The translations under genes were made by a program, and so were the position numbers. Below the pieces are notes generated by a model. It searched no databases, was not told the DNA's origin, and worked only from the letters and a program-made list of their open reading frames with translations. DNA of 6,581 nucleotides from Candidatus Omnitrophota bacterium (GTDB lineage: Bacteria > Omnitrophota > Gorgyraeia > B26-G9), in NCBI GenBank assembly GCA_022013205.1, contig JAKLQT010000182.1:1-6581 (forward strand), given 5' to 3'. The first letter of the stretch is position 1. Each line of letters opens with the position of its first letter. Positions 1 through 4,814 of the stretch are shown here, in pieces.

Positions 1-300
1 GAACAACCTCATTTGAAAAAGATTACTCCGAGAGAAACCTCTTCCAAAACGACCAGTCAAATCTTTTGCCAATTGTATAATAAGTTGCTCTCCATATTCC
101 GCAGTAACTTTACCTTTTTGCTCAAACTCTACAATCCTTCGCCCGATTTCCCAATAAGCAGCCGTAAGTATTAAATTAACAGAATAAGCAGAAGCATGCC
201 GTGCACTTTCCAAAACATCAGATATGCCAGATATCAGATTTTTGTAATTTTTGCGGCCGCTGGTTGATTCTAATTTTTTTACATTTTTCCTCTTTGTCAT
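1..300 (-). CDS. DUF1016/YhcG-type protein, N-terminal 100 residues (gene cut by window edge)
   Basis: This frame stays open for 100 codons from the ATG at 300 to base 1, so the 3' part of the gene is outside the window. Residues from about 17 on match the DUF1016 N-terminal (YhcG_N) domain as I remember it. The key runs are YWEIGRRIVEFEQ near residues 52-64, EYGEQLIIQLAKDLT near 70-84 and FGRGFSRSNLFQMR at 86-99. In this family the N-terminal helical domain precedes a C-terminal PDDEXK nuclease fold. Members are frequent in accessory and restriction-modification neighbourhoods, but the precise role is poorly defined, and the nuclease half is not visible here. An in-frame ATG at 312 (MDGN before MTKR) is an alternative start. 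Neither start has a strong Shine-Dalgarno; GGATGGA lies just before the ATG at 300. A promoter at 450-478 and a short ORF at 314-403 precede it. Family assignment is fairly secure; function is inferred. Confidence 0.8.
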   Translation of the reverse strand, partial: MTKRKNVKKLESTSGRKNYKNLISGISDVLESARHASAYSVNLILTAAYWEIGRRIVEFEQKGKVTAEYGEQLIIQLAKDLTGRFGRGFSRSNLFQMRLF

Positions 301-313
301 ATTTCCATCCATA

Positions 314-403
314 TTATTTCTTATTCATAGCATCACTGCTCTTAACGAATCTATCTTTAAGCAAATTTAATTTTTCACAGAATCGCTGTAACCACCGTCG
401 CAT
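314..403 (-). CDS. possible 29-residue leader ORF upstream of the DUF1016 gene
   Basis: The translation is a small basic peptide beginning MRRWLQRFCEKLNLL and ending DAMNKK. I do not recognise it. Three things favour expression. AGAGGG lies 7 nt before the ATG. A well-spaced promoter ends about 47 nt upstream. The stop codon lies one base before the alternative ATG (312) of the DUF1016 gene, so translation could be coupled. Against it, the ORF is very short, no homology is evident, and an ORF of 29 codons is common by chance. It could equally be the tail of a decayed gene, although that frame is closed by TAG some 20 codons upstream of its ATG. Confidence 0.25.
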   Translation of the reverse strand: MRRWLQRFCEKLNLLKDRFVKSSDAMNKK

Positions 404-449
404 GCTCCGGCCCTCTGGAATATTAAGGCAAATGTAACAATATGTAATA

Positions 450-478
450 ATTATACTCTCCTAGTGATAGTTAAACAA
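450..478 (-). promoter_or_regulatory. sigma-70-type promoter for the DUF1016 gene
   Basis: On the minus strand TTGTTT (473-478) is followed by exactly 17 nt and a perfect TATAAT (450-455). Transcription would start near 443 and run through the 29-codon ORF into the DUF1016 gene. It sits just downstream of the group II intron remnant, so the gene need not depend on read-through from the tRNA-Gln unit. The flanking sequence is AT-rich, so a chance match is possible. Confidence 0.45.
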
Positions 479-510
479 CCCTTAAAATTGGGAGAGATAT
501 ACTCCTTTAG

Positions 511-693
511 CTTTATTCCTTTCAATATGAATTTCTACGACATGACCGCCTCTATGCGATTCCTGTTCGGCCTGTGGCTTCCTTCAGATTCTACCTCACG
601 GTGGACACCCTTGCCGTCCAGCTAATGATTCCCGCTCACCGGGTGCTCATAGAGGATTTTCACCTCCAAGTCTTTGCGCCATGCCGGGCGCAC
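511..693 (-). mobile_element. group II intron, bacterial class C (IIC) type, 5' domain I remnant
   Basis: The minus strand begins GTGCGCCCGGCATGG at 693, the hallmark 5' end of a class C group II intron. It continues with a GGAGGTGAAAATCCTC stem (about 653-668), then the conserved domain I stretch containing GGCAAGGGTGTCC (603-615) and GAATCTGAAGGAAGC (577-591), and GAACAGGAATCGCATAGAGGC (about 548-568). From memory this follows the Oceanobacillus iheyensis IIC intron block by block. The 5' splice boundary lies directly after the T tract of a terminator hairpin, the established insertion preference of class C introns. One hairpin arm appears deleted between GCCACAGG and CGAACAGG. I see no reverse transcriptase/maturase frame, no domain V and no 3' end in the remaining window, so this is a truncated element. 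The left boundary is approximate: similarity is clear to about 549 and weak to about 511. Plus-strand frames across it are spurious. Confidence 0.78.
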
Positions 694-694
694 A

Positions 695-722
695 ATAAAA
701 AAATACCCTCTAAAAAGAGGGT
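695..722 (-). terminator. rho-independent terminator of the tRNA-Gln/repeat transcription unit
   Basis: A perfect 7-bp stem (705-711 with 716-722, ACCCTCT/AGAGGGT) encloses a 4-nt loop. On the minus strand it is followed by A, seven Ts and ATT. It begins 7 nt after the CCA end of repeat unit 1, so it closes the transcription unit that contains tRNA-Gln and the two repeats. The plus-strand side (TTATTTTTT) is also T-rich, so some bidirectional activity is possible. The group II intron 5' end starts at the next base. Confidence 0.75.
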
Positions 723-729
723 TATTTTT

Positions 730-916
730 TGGCTGCCCCGCATGGACTCGAACTTTCAACCCCGTACTGCATTCGCTATGCGAATTCTAGTTCGGGGCAT
801 GAATACTTGATCCAGCTCAGAACCAGAACAAAGTTCGATTCTGAGCTGCCCGGTACCAATCTATGATTTGGTTCCGGGCAGAATCAGGCGTATTCTTATT
901 TTAAAAAAACTAAAAT
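730..916 (-). repeat. 187-bp tRNA-Gln-derived structured repeat, unit 1
   Basis: First of two direct 187-bp tandem units that abut tRNA-Gln. Read on the minus strand it holds an AT-rich spacer, then a sequence like the 5' side of the tRNA anticodon arm (CGCCTGATTCTG). A 63-bp insert (816-878) follows, then the 3' side of the anticodon arm and variable region (798-815). Next come a 44-nt insert (754-797) and the 3' T-arm/acceptor end with CCA (730-753), identical to that of the intact tRNA. Hairpins visible: 760-797 (14 bp, imperfect), 813-848 (10 bp perfect outer stem plus GAAC/GTTC inside) and 846-881 (13 bp with one mismatch). The tRNA 5' half (acceptor strand and D arm) is missing in its normal place, so this cannot be a normal tRNA gene. 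It differs from unit 2 at 817, 837 and 844 only. Confidence 0.85.
816..878. repeat. 63-bp palindromic insert in the anticodon loop, copy 1
   Basis: The insert interrupts a sequence otherwise matching the tRNA-Gln anticodon arm. It begins CTCAGAACCA and ends TGGTTCCGGG, giving 10-bp terminal inverted repeats that match at 8 of 10 positions. CAG lies immediately on both sides (813-815 and 879-881), while the intact tRNA has only one CAG at that point. That fits a 3-bp target duplication and a miniature, non-coding mobile element. No transposase is present. Confidence 0.5.
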
Positions 917-1103
917 TGGCTGCCCCGCATGGACTCGAACTTTCAACCCCGTACTGCATTCGCTATGCGAATTCTAGTTCGGGGCATGAATACTTGATCC
1001 AGCCCAGAACCAGAACAAAGTTCAATTCTGGGCTGCCCGGTACCAATCTATGATTTGGTTCCGGGCAGAATCAGGCGTATTCTTATTTTAAAAAAACTAA
1101 AAT
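917..1103 (-). repeat. 187-bp tRNA-Gln-derived structured repeat, unit 2
   Basis: This unit has the same length and layout as unit 1, shifted by exactly 187 bp, and ends at the base next to the tRNA-Gln CCA. It differs at three positions: C at 1004 (T in unit 1), A at 1024 (G) and G at 1031 (A). Positions 1004 and 1031 face each other in the 10-bp outer stem, so a T-A pair has become C-G with pairing preserved. The 44-nt insert is at 941-984 and the 63-bp insert at 1003-1065. The spacer at 1069-1103, read on the minus strand, has a run of seven Ts inside an ATTTTA/TAAAAT inverted repeat straight after the tRNA. It may slow or partly terminate transcription. Confidence 0.85.
1003..1065. repeat. 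63-bp palindromic insert in the anticodon loop, copy 2
   Basis: Begins CCCAGAACCA and ends TGGTTCCGGG, so the terminal inverted repeats match at 9 of 10 positions. CAG flanks both sides (1000-1002 and 1066-1068). Internally it can also fold as two hairpins, so the inverted-repeat termini may reflect RNA structure rather than transposition. Confidence 0.5.
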
Positions 1104-1177
1104 TGGCTGCCCCGCATGGACTCGAACCATGAATACTTGATCCAGAATCAAGCGTGTTACCATTACACCACGGGGCA
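1104..1177 (-). tRNA. tRNA-Gln, anticodon CUG
   Basis: A complete 74-nt cloverleaf with encoded CCA. The acceptor stem TGCCCCG/CGGGGCA is fully paired, with U1-A72 and discriminator G. The D stem is GTGT/ACAC. The anticodon stem CTTGA/TCAAG encloses the loop TTCTGGA, giving anticodon CUG for CAG codons. The T stem CATGG/CCATG encloses the loop TTCGAGT. Its 5' end is 110 bp downstream of gltX on the same strand, and its CCA abuts repeat unit 2, with a terminator beyond unit 1. U1-A72 is a known recognition feature of tRNA-Gln for GatCAB (and is also found in GlnRS-charged tRNA-Gln), so it is compatible with, not proof of, indirect glutaminylation. A separate UUG isoacceptor is expected elsewhere. 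I see no convincing promoter of its own in the 110-bp gap. Confidence 0.95.
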
Positions 1178-1232
1178 ATAATTTTAGCGTATAGGGTTTA
1201 GAGCTTAGCGATTACCTTACAAAAGGCTTTTT

Positions 1233-1266
1233 CTAACCGCTAAACGCTTTACGCTAACCGCTATCA
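1233..1266. repeat. heptamer tandem repeat between gltX and tRNA-Gln
   Basis: The plus strand reads as consecutive 7-mers CTAACCG, CTAAACG, CTTTACG, CTAACCG and CTATCA: period 7 with a CTAA core. On the minus strand this is a GTTAG-type heptamer, resembling the arrays upstream of gltX. The rest of the gap (1178-1287) is AT-rich, and I see no gene or clear terminator in it. Confidence 0.6.
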
Positions 1267-1287
1267 TTCATCAATCGCTATAATTTA

Positions 1288-2613
1288 TCAAAGTTCTTTT
1301 AATTTGTCAAACATCGCTGCGCGCGTATTTATTTTAGTAATTACCTTATCCAAACGAGCAATAGTTTTTTGTTTACCCAGAAATTCTATGATCTCAAAAA
1401 TTCCCGGGCTGACAGTTCCTCCGGTCAGGGCGACACGCGCGGGATGAATAATATCCCCTGCCTTAATTCCCATGTCTGCGACTAGATTACGAATATTTTC
1501 TTCTATCACTTTATGTTCAAAAGGCTCGGTCATCTCTAAAACCTGCTTGAATTTTTCAATATATTCAGCTGCCGCATGCGTCATTAAAAATTCTTTAACC
1601 GCCGCCTCATCATAGAAAACATTATCAATAAAGAAAAATCCGGCAAGCTTCGCGAAATGACTCAATGTAGGCAGCCTGGTTTTATAAAGATCAATCAAGC
1701 CCTTAAGCCAATCCTTATCATAATTATCATCAATATATTCCTTTTCCTTTAAAAACGGAACGATCAACTGCGTAAGCTTTTCAATATCCATCTCCTTGAT
1801 GTATTGTCCGTTGACCCAGCTCAAACGGTTAATATCAAAAATTGCTGCTGTTTTATTAATACGCCTGAGTGAGAATTCGTTTATCAGGTCATCTTTACTG
1901 AAAATTTCTTTATTCGTTCCCGGATTCCATCCAAGCAGCGCCAGATAATTAATCAAAGCTTCCGGCAAATAACCCTGCTTCCTATATTCGCTTATCGCTG
2001 TTGCCCCATGGCGCTTGGACATGCGCGAGCCGTCTTCACCATGTATCATGGGAATATGCACAAACTTCGGAGGCTTAAATCCTAGCGCCTCATAAAGCAT
2101 TATTTGCTTTGGGGTATTGGCAATATGGTCATCTCCCCTGATTATATGCGTCATACCCATTAGCGCGTCATCGACAACACAGCAAAAATTATAGGCAGGC
2201 GACCCGTCTGATTTTATCATGACCTGGTCTTTTAACTGTTCAGTATCAACAGCAATCTCCCCTCTTAAAACATCAAAAAAACGGATTTTAGTATCCTGAG
2301 GAATTTTGTAAATTATCGCTTCCCCCTCTTTAAATGCTTTTCCCTCATCTAAAAGTTTTTGCGCGTGTTCCATGTAAATATCAAATCGCTTGCTTTGATA
2401 ATAAATCTCATCCCAGTCAAGCCCCATCCATTTAAGGCTTTCCAGGATTTCTTCAAGGTATTTGGGCTCGGAACGGACCTGATCCGTATCTTCAATACGC
2501 AGAATAAACTTGCCTTTTGTTGAGCGGGCATACAGCCAGTTAAACAAACAGGTACGCGCGCCGCCGATATGTAAAAATCCGGTTGGTGAGGGGGCAAAAC
2601 GTACTACAGGCAT
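1288..2613 (-). CDS. gltX: glutamyl-tRNA synthetase (GluRS), compact form
   Basis: Class I aminoacyl-tRNA synthetase that attaches glutamate to tRNA in the cytoplasm. At 441 residues it is shorter than the usual 465-500. The HIGH-type motif is at residues 8-20 (PSPTGFLHIGGAR) and the KMSKS-type motif at 197-203 (RMSKRHG, K200). Catalytic-domain signatures are ILRIEDTD at 38-44, SDGSPAYNF at 135-143, VVDDALMGMTHIIRGDDH at 146-163 and NYLALLGWNPG at 222-232. The C-terminal anticodon-binding helical domain ends with HPARVALTGG near 390-399. Between G91 and I101 the cysteine-rich zinc-binding insertion of many GluRS is missing, which explains most of the shortness. AAAGGA lies 9 nt before the start. 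The neighbouring tRNA-Gln suggests a non-discriminating enzyme that also makes Glu-tRNA-Gln for GatCAB, but I cannot read specificity from this sequence. The reading frame is intact. Confidence 0.95.
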   Translation of the reverse strand: MPVVRFAPSPTGFLHIGGARTCLFNWLYARSTKGKFILRIEDTDQVRSEPKYLEEILESLKWMGLDWDEIYYQSKRFDIYMEHAQKLLDEGKAFKEGEAIIYKIPQDTKIRFFDVLRGEIAVDTEQLKDQVMIKSDGSPAYNFCCVVDDALMGMTHIIRGDDHIANTPKQIMLYEALGFKPPKFVHIPMIHGEDGSRMSKRHGATAISEYRKQGYLPEALINYLALLGWNPGTNKEIFSKDDLINEFSLRRINKTAAIFDINRLSWVNGQYIKEMDIEKLTQLIVPFLKEKEYIDDNYDKDWLKGLIDLYKTRLPTLSHFAKLAGFFFIDNVFYDEAAVKEFLMTHAAAEYIEKFKQVLEMTEPFEHKVIEENIRNLVADMGIKAGDIIHPARVALTGGTVSPGIFEIIEFLGKQKTIARLDKVITKINTRAAMFDKLKEL

Positions 2614-2635
2614 TGATAATATTCCTTTGTTTAGA

Positions 2636-2684
2636 GTTAATAGTTAATAGTTATGAGTTACTAATTACGAGTTACAAGTTACTA
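2636..2684. repeat. heptamer tandem repeat GTTANNA, seven copies, upstream of gltX
   Basis: The plus strand parses without gaps as GTTAATA, GTTAATA, GTTATGA, GTTACTA, ATTACGA, GTTACAA, GTTACTA. The first GTTA and last A of the 7-mer are nearly fixed while positions 5-6 vary. It lies 22 bp upstream of the gltX start codon, so in a gltX mRNA it would be in the leader or the promoter region. Confidence 0.8.
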
Positions 2685-2844
2685 TTGCAGGACAAGACAA
2701 TTTAAAAGTTACTGATTGTTAATAGCGGTTACTAACGGTTACGGTAATGATTACAATGCCCTTTTCGTCTTACGGTAACGTCTTTCGGCCAAAACTTTAG
2801 TGTTTTGCCCCTAACCGTTGAACGCTGCCGATACGTGCTTCGCC

Positions 2845-2858
2845 ACCGTTAACCGTTA
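2845..2858. repeat. two ACCGTTA heptamers downstream of dxs
   Basis: Two perfect adjacent copies of ACCGTTA are followed by the degenerate CCGGGTTA. Same period and GTTA core as the other intergenic arrays; too short to stand alone. Confidence 0.4.
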
Positions 2859-2896
2859 CCGGGTTAATAGGCCATTGGCCATTAACTATTAGCTTT

Positions 2897-4786
2897 TTAC
2901 TTTATTATCAGAGCTTGATAAAATTCTTTTATCGACTTCCTGATGCCTTCCGGGCTCAGGCCGCATTGAGCCAGCAGTTTGCCGCGTTTGTTATGCTTGA
3001 GAAACTTATCAGGAATTCCCAGGATTCTTACCGGAGCTGGATGTATTATATTATTCTGCATATATTCGCACACAGCACTGCCGAATCCCCCGGCTATAAC
3101 TCCGTCTTCAACAGTAATTATTGCTTTAAACTTTTCAGACTTTTCCCTGATCATGTCCTCATCTAAAGGCTTAACAAAACGCGCGTCAACAACCTCCGCG
3201 TAAATGTCGTCCCGAAGCAGCAATTCAGCTGCCTCTAATGCCGGCGCTACCATACTTCCCAGAGCAAGGATGGCAGTATCCTTTCCTCTCCTTAGAACTC
3301 TGGATTTACCTATGGGAATAATCGCGTTTGTCTTCTCATAGGGGAGATCAGGCACACAGTCTTTTGGATAGCGAATCGCGCAAGGCGGGTTCATAGCCAC
3401 GCCTAGGCTTAACATCCTTTGGAAATCATCTTTATCAGAAGGCGCCATTATTACTATATTCGGGATAAGCCGCAAATAAGCCAGGTCAAAAATTCCGTTA
3501 TGCGTCGGCCCGTCATCAGGGACAATCCCCGCTCTATCCAGAGCAAAAACAACCGGTAATTTCTGCAAACATACGTCATGGATTATCTGGTCAAAACTTC
3601 TCTGCAGAAAAGTTGAATAAATCGCGACTACAGGCCTGAACCCGCCGCGCGCGAGCCCCGCGGCAAAACCAACCGCGTGTTCTTCGGCTATACCTGTGTC
3701 AAAAAATCTATCAGGAAATTCCTCGCTGAACTTTTCAAGCCCTGTGCCATCGGGCATTGCCGCTGTGATTGCCACAATTTTATCATCTTTTCGCGCAAGT
3801 TCCACAATCTTGTCTCCAAAAACCTCTGTGAATGTCTGTCCGCTTGATTTGCACATGGCGCCTGAACAGATTTCAAACTTACCGGCACTATGGTATTTTG
3901 AAGGTGAGTTTTCCGCGTGCTCATAACCTTTGCCTTTTTTTGTTATTAAATGCACAATCACCGGCTCATTTAATTGCGAAACATTTTGAAATGTCGATAT
4001 CATCGTTGGGATATCCTGGCCGCTTATCGGGCCAAAATACCTGAATCCCAGTTCCTCAAACCACATCCCCGGGACCAGAAGTTTTATTAACCCTCGCTCA
4101 AGGCGTTTTGCGGCGCGCAGGGTCCTGAATCCAAACCAGGGAACCCGCTTAAGCAGTTTTTCCACATCACTTCTTATGCGGTTATAAATAGGGCTGGACG
4201 TAAGGCGGTTTAGATATTTGCTTAAGGCGCCGATACTCGGAGATATGCTGTGTTCGTTATCGTTTAAAACAATCATTAAATTTTTGTTTAAATGCCCGGT
4301 ATGATTCAAGGCTTCAAATGCCATGCCGTTAGCAAGCGCTGCGTCGCCGATAACAACAGCTATTTTTCTTTTTTCTACAGCAATAAGATCACGGGCGCAG
4401 GCAAGCCCCAGAGCCCATGAAATAGAGGTTGAGCTGTGGCCTACTGTAAAAAAATCAAATGTAGGATTTTCTTCAATATCCGGAAATCCGCTTAGCCCTC
4501 CCGGCTGCCTTAAAGTGGAAAAATCCTTTCTTCTGCCTGTTAATATTTTATGCGTATAGGCCTGATGCCCGACATCCCAGAGTATAACATCATCCGGCAT
4601 ATTCAGGCAGTAATGCAATGCTATAGTCAGCTCTATTGTCCCCAGATTACTTGCCAAATGCCCGCCTGTTTTAGAAACAGTGTCGATTATAAGATGACGT
4701 ATCTCTATTGAAAGCTTTTTCAGCTCCGGCATTGACAGTTTCTTTAAATCACTCGGCCTGTAAATTGAATTTAAGATGTTCTCCAT
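2897..4786 (-). CDS. dxs: 1-deoxy-D-xylulose-5-phosphate synthase (DXS)
   Basis: Thiamine-diphosphate enzyme joining pyruvate and glyceraldehyde 3-phosphate, the first step of the MEP isoprenoid pathway. At 629 residues it has normal length. Visible motifs: TGGHLASNLG (40-49, H43), DVGHQAYTHKILTGR (71-85, H74), VGHSSTSIS (115-123), the Mg/ThDP segment GDAALANGMAFEALNH (147-162) with NDNEHSIS (175-182), AEEHAV (367-372, catalytic-type E368), YSTFLQR (390-396) and DRAGIVPDDGPTHNG (417-431, H429). The transketolase C-terminal domain follows. Two oddities: the usual GDG is GDA (A149), and the usual GP(I/V)DGHD is GPISGQD (253-258), so the conserved histidine equivalent to E. coli H299 is Q257. 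The essential Glu and the other histidines are present, so activity is likely but not certain. GAAGG lies 7 nt before the start. It is 28 bp after xseB, with no ispA between them. Confidence 0.95.
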   Translation of the reverse strand: MENILNSIYRPSDLKKLSMPELKKLSIEIRHLIIDTVSKTGGHLASNLGTIELTIALHYCLNMPDDVILWDVGHQAYTHKILTGRRKDFSTLRQPGGLSGFPDIEENPTFDFFTVGHSSTSISWALGLACARDLIAVEKRKIAVVIGDAALANGMAFEALNHTGHLNKNLMIVLNDNEHSISPSIGALSKYLNRLTSSPIYNRIRSDVEKLLKRVPWFGFRTLRAAKRLERGLIKLLVPGMWFEELGFRYFGPISGQDIPTMISTFQNVSQLNEPVIVHLITKKGKGYEHAENSPSKYHSAGKFEICSGAMCKSSGQTFTEVFGDKIVELARKDDKIVAITAAMPDGTGLEKFSEEFPDRFFDTGIAEEHAVGFAAGLARGGFRPVVAIYSTFLQRSFDQIIHDVCLQKLPVVFALDRAGIVPDDGPTHNGIFDLAYLRLIPNIVIMAPSDKDDFQRMLSLGVAMNPPCAIRYPKDCVPDLPYEKTNAIIPIGKSRVLRRGKDTAILALGSMVAPALEAAELLLRDDIYAEVVDARFVKPLDEDMIREKSEKFKAIITVEDGVIAGGFGSAVCEYMQNNIIHPAPVRILGIPDKFLKHNKRGKLLAQCGLSPEGIRKSIKEFYQALIIK

Positions 4787-4814
4787 GGTATTGCCTTCTT
4801 TTTATGAATCGATT

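Larger units (their letters stand above)
2614..2896. other. 283-bp intergenic gap between dxs and gltX
   Basis: I see no gene, tRNA or convincing riboswitch here. The sequence is dominated by repeats built on GTTA: a 7-mer array at 2636-2684, a 10-bp-period pair (CGGTTACTAA, CGGTTACGGT) at 2726-2745, and ACCGTTA twice at 2845-2858. Two small inverted repeats, CAAAAC/GTTTTG (2790-2807) and a GGCCATTGGCC-centred palindrome near 2866-2887, lack T tracts and do not look like terminators. gltX either has its own promoter here, which I could not place, or is read through from dxs. Confidence 0.6.

Noticed and set aside
201..437. 78-codon plus-strand ORF
   Set aside because: It runs antisense to the DUF1016 start and its promoter region, is rich in low-complexity F/S/L, and has no recognisable motif or ribosome-binding site.
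300..511. Group II intron domain V or 3' splice site
   Set aside because: No GAGCCG...CGGTTC-type domain V hairpin could be found on the minus strand. The GC-rich patch near 385-415 (CCGGAGCATGCGACGG) does not fold into one.
813..881. Group I or archaeal-type tRNA intron in the anticodon loop
   Set aside because: At about 66 nt it is far too short for a group I intron, and the surrounding tRNA lacks its 5' half and T stem, so no functional spliced tRNA would result.
574..1053. Plus-strand frames of 61 and 78 codons across the intron and repeat region
   Set aside because: They are translations of the group II intron and of tRNA-derived repeats on the opposite strand. Peptides of this kind turn up as spurious database proteins, and their repetitive content is explained by the 187-bp repeat.
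730..1177. CRISPR array
   Set aside because: The repeat unit is 187 bp with no short repeats separated by unique spacers, and the units are near-identical throughout.
730..1177. attL/attR of an integrated element (tRNA 3'-end duplication)
   Set aside because: The three identical tRNA 3' ends do resemble attachment-site copies, but the sequence between them is only 163 bp, identical between units, and carries no integrase or cargo.
1178..1287. Own promoter for tRNA-Gln
   Set aside because: TTGTAA is present on the minus strand, but the nearest TATA-like hexamer is 23 nt away; no acceptable -35/-10 pair was found.
2614..2896. T-box or other riboswitch in front of gltX
   Set aside because: No T-box TGGNACC-type sequence or terminator/antiterminator pair is visible. 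The hairpins there lack T tracts and the sequence is mostly GTTA repeats.
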